Origin: Lewinellaceae bacterium
GTDB lineage: Bacteria; Bacteroidota; Bacteroidia; Chitinophagales; Saprospiraceae
Length of the DNA: 64,000 bases
Direction of reading: 5' to 3'
Assembly: GCA_020636095.1 (NCBI GenBank)
Contig: JACJYN010000002.1
Location: forward strand, 1,674,001-1,738,000
Shown: positions 1 through 8,344 of the stretch, piece after piece
How positions within the stretch are numbered: the stretch's first letter is position 1
How the letters are laid out: every line of letters begins with the position of its first letter
Made by a program: the position numbers and the translations under genes
The notes under the pieces: generated by a model
What the model saw: the letters and a program-made list of their open reading frames with translations, nothing else
What the model was told of the DNA's origin: nothing
Database searches by the model: none

Positions 1-356
1 AGTTGAACTACATCTTTGCCGCCAGCCTGCTGCTCAACGTGGTGCTCAACCTGGCCCTCATCCCAAAATATAAGGCCGAGGGCGCCGCCATAGCCACCTG
101 CATCACCCAATTTGGGGTGCTGGCCTGCGAGCTGATCCTGGCCCACCGCCTGATGCGCCCCGGAAATATCATAGACACATTTCTGCGCTTTCTGGCGTTG
201 CTCGCCCTGTCCCTCTTCACCGGTTTTATTATCCATGCCAATCTGGATATGGGTTGGTTCTGGCGCTTTCTCCTGACGCTGGCCGCCGGTGGTATTTTCG
301 CCATAGCGCTGCGGTTGGTGAACCTACGGGGGTTTGGGGTATTGAAAAAGGAATAA
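1..356 (+). CDS. Polysaccharide flippase (Wzx/MVF family), C-terminal fragment
   Basis: The 5' end lies outside the window; only about 117 C-terminal residues are visible, ending in a TAA at 354-356. The reading frame is open to the left edge, and the first codon seen is a TTG that need not be a start. The visible part is almost entirely hydrophobic and contains the segment NLALIPKY...EGAAIATCITQ, which is typical of the C-terminal domain of oligosaccharide flippases that move lipid-linked repeat units across the inner membrane. About three membrane segments can be seen, followed by a short basic tail (VLKKE). The genes that follow (Wzz-like, Wzy-like, FkbM) support a Wzx role. The family is inferred from a short segment, so a different MATE/MVF member is possible. 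Confidence 0.75.
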   Translation, partial: LNYIFAASLLLNVVLNLALIPKYKAEGAAIATCITQFGVLACELILAHRLMRPGNIIDTFLRFLALLALSLFTGFIIHANLDMGWFWRFLLTLAAGGIFAIALRLVNLRGFGVLKKE

Positions 357-363
357 GGGCTCC

Positions 364-462
364 CGTCGAAGGTTGGACATAAAGCTACGGAGGCATTACG
401 TTGTACGAGCCAATGGCAGCCCCTGGGCGTGTACGGTGTACGAGGCGGCCCAACCTTAGACG
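364..462. repeat. Imperfect inverted repeat in flippase-wzz gap
   Basis: The 13-base arms cgtcgaaggttgg (364-376) and ccaaccttagacg (450-462) are inverted copies with one mismatch. They enclose 73 bases that contain two further short gtacg-type repeats. The element lies just after the flippase stop codon, so it could act as a transcription terminator hairpin, or be a small member of the intergenic palindrome class seen elsewhere in this window. Confidence 0.5.
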
Positions 463-558
463 AGTAGCCAGGAATAAGGAAGGCCGTCTCACAACCAACG
501 CTTTGCCGGGCCAAGCCTGTCTTGTCAAATGCAATAGCCAAAGATTTGCCGAAAGAAT

Positions 559-591
559 GTTGAAAAAATAACCTTCAAAGGTATACTTTTG
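559..591 (+). promoter_or_regulatory. Putative Bacteroidota promoter for wzz-like gene
   Basis: A TACTTTTG box at 584-591 fits the Bacteroidota -7 consensus TAnnTTTG. A GTTG at 559-562 lies 21 bases upstream and fits the -33 TTG. The predicted start of transcription would be about 30 bases before the ATG at 627. It would drive the Wzz-like, Wzy-like and FkbM genes as one unit. Confidence 0.5.
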
Positions 592-626
592 CGCTATTTA
601 TCCGAAAAGGGAAGAAAAAGGGAGCG

Positions 627-1730
627 ATGAAAAACAACGATAATCTGATCGATGTACTGAAGGCCGTCTTCAAATGGAAGCGGCAGATTTTTTACGTTTG
701 CCTGATTGCAGGCCTGGGCGCCGTCATAATAAGCCTTTTTTTATCTAACTACTACCAGGCCACTACGATATTCCTGGCGGTGAGCCCCGACCAGGCCAAG
801 CCGGAGGCCCTCTACGGCAGAGGCCAGTTGCGCACGGAATACTATGGCAATGAAAATGACATTGACCGCCTGATGACGATCGCCGAATCCGGAGAACTGG
901 TCAATTTCCTGATCGATTCTTTCAATTTATATGAGCACTACGACATCAACCCGGACCGTCCCAAGGCTGCTTTCAAGGTACAGGAACATTTTTTCGACCT
1001 GTACGAAGTCACAAAGACCAAGCGGGACGCCATCGAGTTATCGGTGGAAGACAAGGATAAGGAACTGGCCGCCCGGATCACCAACGCAGCCCGGGAAAAG
1101 ATCGATGCGATGGCTCGTCACCTGATCAATGAAGGCCTGGCAAAGTCCATCAAGTCTTATGAAGATAATATCAAGGCCAAGGAAGCGCAACTGGCCAGCC
1201 TGAGCGACAGCCTGATCAACCTCCGGGAACAATATGGCATCTACAACATAGCCGGGCAGACCGAAGCGCTGACCTCCCAGGTTTCCGAGTCGGAAGCCAT
1301 GGTGGTGCGCAACCGGGCCAAGCTGCAGGCCATGAAGGAGACCAAAGGGATTCCCCAGGACACCATCCGCCTGCTGGAAGCCAATGTAAAGGGATTGGAG
1401 GAAGAATTCAAAAGCCTGGATAATAAAATAGGCCGCTTCAACCAGGGCCTCTCCAAGTTCGGCATTTTCGAAAGGCAATACATTGAAGCCAACCAGACAC
1501 TCAGCGACGACAAAGAGCGGCTCAAGCAAACAACGGCAACCTACAAGTCAGTCATTCCGGCAATGGTCATTGTAGAAGAGGCCAAAGTGCCGGTGGTCAA
1601 ATCGCGCCCCAAACGCAGTATCATCGTTCTGGCTACCGTGGCCATTGCCTTTCTGTTCAGCCTGATCGGGGCGCTGCTCTTCGACACCTATAAGGACGTA
1701 AACTGGAAGGATATCTACCATGCAAAGTAA
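627..1730 (+). CDS. Wzz-family polysaccharide copolymerase / chain-length determinant
   Basis: A 367-residue inner-membrane protein with the two-helix Wzz topology: an N-terminal membrane segment at about residues 20-41 and a C-terminal one at about 331-352, with a long periplasmic region between them that is rich in coiled-coil heptads (about 170-300). The N-terminal FKWKRQIFYV and the C-terminal proline-rich approach KVPVVKSRPKR are typical of polysaccharide copolymerases that set O-antigen or exopolysaccharide chain length. No C-terminal tyrosine-kinase domain is present, so it is not a fused Wzc/BY-kinase. It overlaps the next gene by 11 bases, indicating translational coupling with the polymerase/ligase it would partner. 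Confidence 0.8.
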   Translation: MKNNDNLIDVLKAVFKWKRQIFYVCLIAGLGAVIISLFLSNYYQATTIFLAVSPDQAKPEALYGRGQLRTEYYGNENDIDRLMTIAESGELVNFLIDSFNLYEHYDINPDRPKAAFKVQEHFFDLYEVTKTKRDAIELSVEDKDKELAARITNAAREKIDAMARHLINEGLAKSIKSYEDNIKAKEAQLASLSDSLINLREQYGIYNIAGQTEALTSQVSESEAMVVRNRAKLQAMKETKGIPQDTIRLLEANVKGLEEEFKSLDNKIGRFNQGLSKFGIFERQYIEANQTLSDDKERLKQTTATYKSVIPAMVIVEEAKVPVVKSRPKRSIIVLATVAIAFLFSLIGALLFDTYKDVNWKDIYHAK

Positions 1731-3177
1731 GCTCCTGCAATTGCTGGATACTTCTGATACGCCTCAATTCCTCTTTCGGGTATTTGCAGCCGTGTTGCTG
1801 GTATGCCTTTTTACCGGTATCGCCACCGAGATGTATTATCTGGCGGGGATTCCCGCCCTGCTGTTGATCGTTTACCTGACCATTGTCGATTTTCGCAAGA
1901 CCTTTCTGCTGCTGGTGGCCTGCATTCCCTTGTCTACAGAACTGATCCTGCCCAATGGCTTTGGCACCGACCTGCCCACCGAGCCTCTCATGGTAGGCTT
2001 AATGCTGGTTGGGCTGGCCTATGGGCTGCGGCACGGCAAAGAAACGGACGGGCGGTTCCTTCGCCACCCCATCACATTATTGCTGCTGTTTCACCTGGCG
2101 TGGATCATCATAAGCGCCATCACTTCTCAGCTACTGGCTGTTTCCGTAAAATTTGTACTGGCCAAAGCCTGGTATGTGGCCACCTTCTTCTTTCTGGCCA
2201 GCCGGATGCTCAACAACGAACGAGAAGTAAGGCAATTTTTTTGGGCTGTTTTCTCCACCTTGCTCTTTACGGTACTGGTGGTCATGCTGCGTCATGCCGC
2301 CTATGGCTTTTCTTTTGCCGACATCTACCGGGTGCTTCATCCTTTCTATCGCAATCACGTAGCCTACGCCTCCATAATTGTCGTTTTTCTGCCTTTTATC
2401 TGGTATGTTCGAAAGTGGTACCCGGCCTACGGCCGGATATGGTGGTTACTTAGCATTAGCCTTTTGATCCTGCTGGCGGCCATCCAACTTTCTTATACCC
2501 GGGCGGCCTATGTATCGGTAGTCATTGCAATCGGCGCATTTTACATCATCCGCCGCCGGCTAACCAAATACGTTCTGCTGCTGGCCCTGGCGGGTACAGT
2601 CGGTATGGTGGCCTTTATGAGTTATGGAAATCGCTATCTGGAATACGCCCCCAATTATGAGACGACCATCTCGCACCAGGATTTCAACAATCTGTTGCAG
2701 GCCACTTACTCCGGGGAGGACATTTCCACCATGGAACGCGTCTATCGCTGGGTGGCTGGATTTCATATGAGTGTTAAAGAACCCGTTTTTGGTTTTGGCC
2801 CCGGAAACTTCCACAACTTTTATAAAACCTATACCGTCACCAGCTTTAAGACCTACGTCAGCGACAACCCCGACCAATCGGGCATTCACAGCTATTACCT
2901 GATGACGCTGGTTGAGCAGGGCCTGCCGGGGCTGTTATTTTTCCTGCTCCTCTCCGCCTATGCCTTGCTGCGAGGCGAGGCCATCTACCATCGGGCGCGC
3001 CGCGAAAAAGATAAACACATCGTGATGATGGCGCTTTTATCTCTGATCATTATACTCTCCTTGCTCATCATCAATGACCTGATCGAAACGGACAAGGTCG
3101 GGCCTTTCTTCTTTATGAACCTGGCCCTGCTGATCAATGTGGACCTTCGGTTACAATCGGAAGCGGCTGATGAATAA
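1720..3177 (+). CDS. O-antigen polymerase/ligase-like membrane protein (Wzy/WaaL family)
   Basis: A 485-residue protein with about 11-12 predicted membrane helices. The large periplasmic loop at about residues 300-400 includes the motif FGFGPGNFHNFY and the segment HSYYLMTLVEQGLPGLLFFL, which is the characteristic G-x-G-P...H-x-x-Y/L...E-x-G pattern of the Wzy_C/O-antigen ligase family. Such proteins polymerise lipid-linked repeats or ligate polymer onto an acceptor in the periplasm. Sequence alone does not separate the polymerase from the ligase. The start at 1720 overlaps the Wzz-like gene, and the stop at 3175-3177 overlaps the next ATG, so the three genes form a tight operon. Confidence 0.8.
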   Translation: MQSKLLQLLDTSDTPQFLFRVFAAVLLVCLFTGIATEMYYLAGIPALLLIVYLTIVDFRKTFLLLVACIPLSTELILPNGFGTDLPTEPLMVGLMLVGLAYGLRHGKETDGRFLRHPITLLLLFHLAWIIISAITSQLLAVSVKFVLAKAWYVATFFFLASRMLNNEREVRQFFWAVFSTLLFTVLVVMLRHAAYGFSFADIYRVLHPFYRNHVAYASIIVVFLPFIWYVRKWYPAYGRIWWLLSISLLILLAAIQLSYTRAAYVSVVIAIGAFYIIRRRLTKYVLLLALAGTVGMVAFMSYGNRYLEYAPNYETTISHQDFNNLLQATYSGEDISTMERVYRWVAGFHMSVKEPVFGFGPGNFHNFYKTYTVTSFKTYVSDNPDQSGIHSYYLMTLVEQGLPGLLFFLLLSAYALLRGEAIYHRARREKDKHIVMMALLSLIIILSLLIINDLIETDKVGPFFFMNLALLINVDLRLQSEAADE

Positions 3178-4102
3178 ACGCCAGGCATACCTGCACGCTC
3201 TGGCGGCCATTGAAAAGGCGGCGCGCGGCAGCCATCTGCACCGGCTGGCCTTTGCTCCCGGCCGTTATCTATGGGGAATGCTCCACAGCAAGTTACTTTA
3301 CCCTGTCAATGGGCGCAGCCGGCGGCAGCAAGCCCCCCTGTTCTTCGGAGGCGTGATGGAAGTCCTGCTCCCGGCCGGGCTGGATATCTACCTGCTGAGC
3401 GCCAAGTCGCACGATTCGGAGATACGGCTTGCCCGCTTTATGGCCCTACACCTCGCCAAAGGGATGAACATGCTGGATGTAGGGGCCCATTTTGGTTTTT
3501 TCAGCCGCCTGGGAGCAGCGCTGATGGAAGAAGAAGGGAGGGTGTTGGCAGTGGAAGCAGCCAGCAGTACCTATGAAGTATTGCAACGCAATATTGCCGG
3601 CCAGCCTGGCATTGAAGGCATAAGGGCAGCCGCCAGCGATGCAGAAGGGACGGCTACCTTTTACGAATTTCCAGCCTTGTATTCAGAATACAATACCCTG
3701 GAGAAGGGACAGTTTGAGGATGCCGCATGGAAAAAAGACATTCATCCCAAGGTAACCAAAGTACCGGCTTACCGCATGGACACACTGATGGAAGAGCAGG
3801 GCCTCCTGGCTCATTTCATCAAGATAGATGTAGAAGGCGCCGAAGCACAGGTAGTGGCGGGCCTGTCCAACTGGTTCAGCAGCCCCAACGCCAGGTGGCT
3901 GGCCATGGAATTTCTGGCCGCAGCGCGGCACAATGAGAGCCATCGCCGGGCCAACGCCCATCTGGCGGAGCACGGTTGGCAGCCTTTCTCCATACAGGCG
4001 GACGGCAGCCTGGAGCCTTGCCCGGATATCGAAGCTTATCTGAAAAACAAGGGGTTGGATTCGGATAATATTGTCTTTCAACCGGAAGGCCGGCCCAATT
4101 AG
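3170..4102 (+). CDS. FkbM family SAM-dependent methyltransferase
   Basis: A 310-residue cytosolic enzyme when started at the ATG at 3170, which overlaps the previous stop by eight bases (ATGAATAA). An in-frame ATG at 3137 would add eleven residues but lies deep inside the upstream gene. Motif I of the Rossmann fold is visible as LDVGAHFGFF, followed by VLAVEAASSTYEVLQRNI. The FkbM signature IKIDVEGAEAQVVAGL lies near residue 220. FkbM proteins O-methylate sugars or polyketides. Beside polysaccharide genes it most likely methylates a glycan residue, which is an inference from context. Confidence 0.85.
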   Translation: MNKRQAYLHALAAIEKAARGSHLHRLAFAPGRYLWGMLHSKLLYPVNGRSRRQQAPLFFGGVMEVLLPAGLDIYLLSAKSHDSEIRLARFMALHLAKGMNMLDVGAHFGFFSRLGAALMEEEGRVLAVEAASSTYEVLQRNIAGQPGIEGIRAAASDAEGTATFYEFPALYSEYNTLEKGQFEDAAWKKDIHPKVTKVPAYRMDTLMEEQGLLAHFIKIDVEGAEAQVVAGLSNWFSSPNARWLAMEFLAAARHNESHRRANAHLAEHGWQPFSIQADGSLEPCPDIEAYLKNKGLDSDNIVFQPEGRPN

Positions 4103-4117
4103 GCGGATAGCCCCTTT

Positions 4118-4480
4118 TCACATTCCCACCCTGATGCCAATGTAAATGCAACCGAGGCACAGCAGCAGGCTACCGCCAATATTCAGCAGGCCCAGGCCCA
4201 GGTGGCCCGCCTGCAAAAGGCTGAGCGTTTCGTTCGTGAAGGTGGAAAAGGTGCTGAAGCCACCGCAAAAGCCGGTCATCAGCATAAATTTATAGGTGTC
4301 GCTCACCTGGCCGCGCAGGCTCAGCCCAGCCAGCAAGCCCAGCAGGATGCAGCTCAGGGCATTGGCCACGAAGGTAGCTAAAGGGAAAGTCAGATGATAC
4401 TGGGCCAGCAAATGGGCAATGCCATAACGACAGACGCTACCCAAGCCACCACCCAGAAAAACAAGTGCGTAAGCGGTCAT
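4118..4480 (-). CDS. crcB: Fluoride channel FluC/CrcB
   Basis: A 120-residue protein with four membrane segments, the normal size for a Fluc channel, which works as a dual-topology dimer exporting fluoride ion. Diagnostic motifs are GGGLGSVCRYG near the N-terminus and GFCGGFSTFSTFTNE in the third helix, where the Phe box and the Na-binding break (G-F-x-T-F-S) lie. Its start overlaps the stop of the upstream phosphotransferase gene by four bases (ATGA), so the two are co-transcribed on the minus strand. No fluoride riboswitch was recognised before the operon. Confidence 0.92.
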   Translation of the reverse strand: MTAYALVFLGGGLGSVCRYGIAHLLAQYHLTFPLATFVANALSCILLGLLAGLSLRGQVSDTYKFMLMTGFCGGFSTFSTFTNETLSLLQAGHLGLGLLNIGGSLLLCLGCIYIGIRVGM

Positions 4481-5547
4481 CGAAGTAGTAGCTTTTTTTG
4501 TTTCTTCCGGACAACAGCGGTGTGCAGCCAGTAAGTAAGGCCAGACGCCAGGAAAATGATCAGCGCCAGCAGCCAGTGCATTTCCACCGCCCGGTTGAGG
4601 GAAAAGGCCAGCAGTATGAAAAATACATTGACCGACACCAGTACTCCGGTAGCCTGCATGTGAGAGAATCCGTAATCGATCAGTAGATGGTGGATGTGGC
4701 GCCGGTCGGCGTGTAAGGGCGAATGTCCCCGTAGTATCCGGGTGATGAATACCCGTATCGTATCATACAACGGCAGGATCATAATGCCGATAGCTACCAC
4801 CGGGCTGGCCAGAATCTTTCCTTTCTGGCTCACTTCCATATAATAGTTCATATCGATAAACTTTATGACCAGGATGACACTGGCCGTCCCCACCAGCAGA
4901 GAGCCCGAATCGCCCATGAATATCCTCGCCGGTGAGTAGTTGTATTTCAGAAAAGCGATAATAGCGCCCACAATGGTAAAGGCCACCACTGCAAATTCAA
5001 TCCTGCCGACATAGAAAAACCAACAACCGAGCGTGCCACAGATCAATGCGCCAATACTACCCGCCAAGCCGTTGATGCCGTCAATCAGATTGAACGCGTT
5101 GACGATCACCAGAATGGTAAATATAGTCAGCCCCGTATAAAATGGCAGGGGCCACTCGGCGTGTAGCCCAAAGAAGCCATAAAAGCCCCGCAACATAATA
5201 TCAGATTTAAAAATCAGGATGGAAGCCGCCAGAGCCTGCCCGATGATCTTATTGACCGGCGAAACCGGAGAAATATCGTCTTTTACACCGATCAGGAAGA
5301 CGATGATGAAGGCGCAGAGGATGTACTGCAGGTTGCCAAAATCCCGGAAAGGCGTCCACAGGACAATGGCGAAAATGGCCGCTGAAAAGATGCCGATACC
5401 TCCAAGGGCCGGTGTGCTGATGGTATGCGAACTGCGCGCGGAGGGCTCGTCGCAAAGGTTCTTATCACGGGCGATATTAATGATATGAGGTATAGAAAAA
5501 TAGGCAAGCGTAAACGCAGTCAGGAAGCTGAGGATAAGTATAAACAT
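4477..5547 (-). CDS. WecA/TagO-type undecaprenyl-phosphate sugar-1-phosphate transferase
   Basis: A 356-residue integral membrane enzyme of glycosyltransferase family 4 (MraY/WecA superfamily) with about ten or eleven helices. It transfers an N-acetylhexosamine-1-phosphate from UDP-sugar to undecaprenyl phosphate, the first lipid-linked step of glycan assembly. The Asp pair is visible in GVKDDISPV (about residues 90-91), the NAFNLIDGINGLAG loop near 150, FMGDSGSLL near 212, and the His-rich loop HADRRHIHHLL near 280, which marks WecA/TagO rather than MraY. Neighbouring surface-polysaccharide genes and uppS (which makes the lipid carrier) fit the role. The exact sugar is unknown. Confidence 0.85.
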   Translation of the reverse strand: MFILILSFLTAFTLAYFSIPHIINIARDKNLCDEPSARSSHTISTPALGGIGIFSAAIFAIVLWTPFRDFGNLQYILCAFIIVFLIGVKDDISPVSPVNKIIGQALAASILIFKSDIMLRGFYGFFGLHAEWPLPFYTGLTIFTILVIVNAFNLIDGINGLAGSIGALICGTLGCWFFYVGRIEFAVVAFTIVGAIIAFLKYNYSPARIFMGDSGSLLVGTASVILVIKFIDMNYYMEVSQKGKILASPVVAIGIMILPLYDTIRVFITRILRGHSPLHADRRHIHHLLIDYGFSHMQATGVLVSVNVFFILLAFSLNRAVEMHWLLALIIFLASGLTYWLHTAVVRKKQKKLLLR

Positions 5548-5589
5548 ACAGGGGGATTATGATTATCGTAGTTTTCTTATGGTTGTTTA

Positions 5590-5597
5590 CAAATATA
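5590..5597 (-). promoter_or_regulatory. Putative -7 box upstream of wecA-like gene
   Basis: On the minus strand the bases read TATATTTG, an exact TAnnTTTG match, about 43 bases before the ATG at 5547. No convincing TTG was found at the usual -33 distance, so the call rests on the -7 box alone. Confidence 0.4.
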
Positions 5598-5633
5598 CTG
5601 TTTTTTTGGATTCGGTGTCCGGTATTCAATGCT

Positions 5634-7334
5634 CTAAAAGGCCGCATCATCCACTCCATCCAGCCATTCGGTAATAATATCGACCACTGAGGCGACACAG
5701 CCATCTTCAAAAGGAGAACGCAGATTGGCCAGTTGCACCAGTTCCAGGAACGACCGGCTGCCACCGGCCTGGCAGAGGCGGACATAGTCGCTCCACGCCT
5801 GCTGATGGCCTTCCTGGTCTTTTTTCCAAAACTGGAAGGCACAGATTTGCGCAAGCGTGTAGTCGATATAATAAAATGGCATGACAAAAATATGGCTCTG
5901 TTTCTGCCAGTACCCCCCGTTTTCGAGAAAGGGGTGGCCATCGTAATCCCGGTGTGGGAGGTATTTGCGCTCGATATCGCGCCAGGCCTGGTTGCGCTCG
6001 GCGGGAGAAGCCTCCGGGTGTTCGTAAACAAAATGCTGGAATTCATCTACCGCTACTCCGTAAGGCAGGAAATACAAAGCATTGGACAGGTGGCTGAATT
6101 TGTACTTATCGGCATCTTCTTTGAAGAAAAGCTGCATCCAGGGCCAGGTGAAAAACTCCATACTCATAGAGTGGATTTCACAGGCTTCGAAGGTCGGCCA
6201 GTTGTATTCACTAATCCCGATATCCCGGCTACTGAATACCTGAAAGGCGTGGCCCGCCTCATGGGTTAACACATCGATATCACCACTGGTGCCATTGAAG
6301 TTGGAGAAAATAAATGGCGTTTGATATTTGCCGATGTAAGTGCAATAACCGCCGGTGGCCTTCCCCGGGCGGGTCTGCAGGTCCATCAGTTGAGCTTGTC
6401 GCATAAAGTCAAAGAACTCACGCGTTTCTTCGGAGAGTTCGCTGTACATCCGGCGGGCCTGCCCGACGATCCAGTCCGGCTCCCCTTTCGGCTGGGGGTT
6501 GCCGGAGTGAAAGCGCAGTTCTTCATCGTAGTATTTGAGTTGCTCCAGCCCGAGGCGGCGGCGCTGCCGTTCGTAGAGGCGGGTAGCGATGGGTACGATA
6601 TAATCCTGCACCTGGAGCCGGAAGTTGGCCACCTTTTCCGGCCCATAATCAGAGCGCAGCATGCGGGCATAGCCCAGTTCCACAAAGTTTTCATACCCTA
6701 GCTCCCGGGCGATTCGATGGCGGACCCGAACGAGCTGATCAAAGATGCCTTCGATCTCAGCTGCATTCCCGGAAAAAAAAGCCCACTTCGCTTCAGTGGC
6801 CTCCTTTCGCACCGCCCGGTCCATATCCATTTCGTATTTGACAATAGAGGACAGGTTGTGTTCTTCCCCCCTGAAGCCGATCTTGGCCTTGGCCTTCAGC
6901 TTGGTGTAATCGCTGCTGAGCTTGTTCTCTTCCTGCAACAAGCCAATGACCGATTCGTCAAAGGTTTTCAGGCTCAACTCAGCAATCGTAAAAAGCTGCC
7001 TCCCCCACTTTTTCTCCAGCTCATCGCGAAAGGGCGAGTTGATCAGCAATTTGTAAAACTCATTCACCAGGCCTTCGTAGGCAGGCATTTGCTGGTCGAA
7101 ATATTCGTTTTCCTTCTCGTAAAACGCATCGCGGGTGTCCATGGTGTGCCGGATGTGACAAACATTATACATAGAGGTAAACTCTATCCGCAGTTCATTG
7201 ACGAGAGCCAGGGCCCGGGCCTGCTCTTCTGCTGAAGAAGCTGCCTCAAATTGGGCTGACGCTTTGCGAAAAGAGGCCGAGAAAAGGTCGAATTGAGGGC
7301 GCGCGTACTGAAAATTCTCGAATGTAAGGTTCAT
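5634..7334 (-). CDS. M3 family oligoendopeptidase
   Basis: A 566-residue zinc metallopeptidase of the M3 (PepF/thimet oligopeptidase-like) family, expected to cleave short peptides in the cytosol. The catalytic motif HEAGH is at residues 358-362, and the third zinc ligand is probably Glu386 in CEIHS, about 24 residues further on. The following segment with His/Tyr residues (FVMPFYYIDYTLAQ) is typical of the C-terminal substrate-binding part. There is no signal peptide, and the length matches the bacterial family (550-600). It is divergent from uppS with a 171-base shared upstream region. M3 enzymes of this subgroup are often called oligoendopeptidase F; the substrate cannot be deduced. Confidence 0.9.
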   Translation of the reverse strand: MNLTFENFQYARPQFDLFSASFRKASAQFEAASSAEEQARALALVNELRIEFTSMYNVCHIRHTMDTRDAFYEKENEYFDQQMPAYEGLVNEFYKLLINSPFRDELEKKWGRQLFTIAELSLKTFDESVIGLLQEENKLSSDYTKLKAKAKIGFRGEEHNLSSIVKYEMDMDRAVRKEATEAKWAFFSGNAAEIEGIFDQLVRVRHRIARELGYENFVELGYARMLRSDYGPEKVANFRLQVQDYIVPIATRLYERQRRRLGLEQLKYYDEELRFHSGNPQPKGEPDWIVGQARRMYSELSEETREFFDFMRQAQLMDLQTRPGKATGGYCTYIGKYQTPFIFSNFNGTSGDIDVLTHEAGHAFQVFSSRDIGISEYNWPTFEACEIHSMSMEFFTWPWMQLFFKEDADKYKFSHLSNALYFLPYGVAVDEFQHFVYEHPEASPAERNQAWRDIERKYLPHRDYDGHPFLENGGYWQKQSHIFVMPFYYIDYTLAQICAFQFWKKDQEGHQQAWSDYVRLCQAGGSRSFLELVQLANLRSPFEDGCVASVVDIITEWLDGVDDAAF

Positions 7335-7455
7335 TGTGCTATTTCCTTTTCAATAAATGATTCTGAGGCGGGAAAATACAACGGTTTCCGCACATATTCA
7401 ATTAGAGGATTTACGTTATCTGTAATTGCACCCTCAAAAAGTTCCCGCAGTTTCG

Positions 7456-7463
7456 TAAATTTG
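7456..7463 (+). promoter_or_regulatory. Putative -7 box upstream of uppS
   Basis: TAAATTTG fits the TAnnTTTG consensus and lies 42 bases before the uppS ATG. The nearest TTG (7426-7428) is 27 bases upstream, longer than the usual 19-22, so this is a tentative call. Confidence 0.35.
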
Positions 7464-7505
7464 CATATTTGGCGCTTATTTAAGAATAGTCCTTAGCGGA
7501 ACACG

Positions 7506-8249
7506 ATGGATTTAAAGTCTCAGATCGACACGGAAAAATTGCCCCGTCATATTGCCATTATCATGGATGGCAATGGCCGCTGGGCCAAACAACACGGCAA
7601 GGCTCGTGTCTTCGGCCACCGCAATGGCGTAACTGCCGTACGGGAAACCACCGAAGCGGCTGCCGAGCTGGGTGTTGAATACCTTACCCTCTATGCCTTT
7701 TCCACCGAAAACTGGAAACGGCCAAAAATAGAGGTCAGTGCGCTTATGCGCCTGTTGGTTGAGACGCTCAACAAGGAAATTGACACCCTGAACAAAAACG
7801 ACATCCGCTTACAGGCCATCGGTGATATCAGCAAACTGCCGAAAAGCACCTATAAAGCCCTCCTGGAAGGCATCGAAAACACCAAGGACAACAAACGCAT
7901 GACGCTCGTACTGGCCCTGAACTACAGCGCCAAGTGGGAAATCATAGAAGCCAGCCGCCGCCTTGCCCACCAGGTGAAGGCCGGAGCCCTCAACCCCGAT
8001 GAGATCGACGAGGCCGCTTTCGCCGGCGCGCTCAACACCAGCGGCATGCCCGACCCGGAGCTGCTGATCCGGACCAGCGGTGAAACCCGCCTGAGCAACT
8101 TCCTGCTCTGGCAGATCGCCTACGCCGAACTATATTTCACCCCCATTTTCTGGCCCGACTTCCGAAAGGAGCACCTCTTTACAGCCATCATCGACTACCA
8201 ACACCGCGAACGCCGTTTTGGTAAGATCAGCGAGCAGGTGGCACAGTAA
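7506..8249 (+). CDS. uppS: Undecaprenyl pyrophosphate synthase (cis-isoprenyl transferase)
   Basis: A 247-residue cytosolic cis-prenyltransferase that extends farnesyl diphosphate with isopentenyl diphosphate to make the C55 carrier used for peptidoglycan and surface glycans. Motif I HIAIIMDGNGRWA holds the catalytic Asp at about residue 21, followed by GHRNGVTAVRE. The later ALNYSAKWEI and the C-terminal block PDPELLIRTSGETRLSNFLLWQ...ELYFTP are the other conserved regions. The length is normal (about 245-255). In many Bacteroidota this gene directly precedes bamA; here another ORF lies between them. Confidence 0.95.
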   Translation: MDLKSQIDTEKLPRHIAIIMDGNGRWAKQHGKARVFGHRNGVTAVRETTEAAAELGVEYLTLYAFSTENWKRPKIEVSALMRLLVETLNKEIDTLNKNDIRLQAIGDISKLPKSTYKALLEGIENTKDNKRMTLVLALNYSAKWEIIEASRRLAHQVKAGALNPDEIDEAAFAGALNTSGMPDPELLIRTSGETRLSNFLLWQIAYAELYFTPIFWPDFRKEHLFTAIIDYQHRERRFGKISEQVAQ

Positions 8250-8344
8250 GGGAAATGTGTGTATGAATCGCGCGGCTAAGCCCGCAACCTGTATACACAA
8301 ACTGTTGTGGCTAAACGCATTAGACATATTCAAATGCTTGTAAC

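Noticed and set aside
4100..5640. Fluoride riboswitch for the crcB operon
   Set aside because: The 90 bases before the first gene show only a -7 box; no riboswitch fold was recognised.
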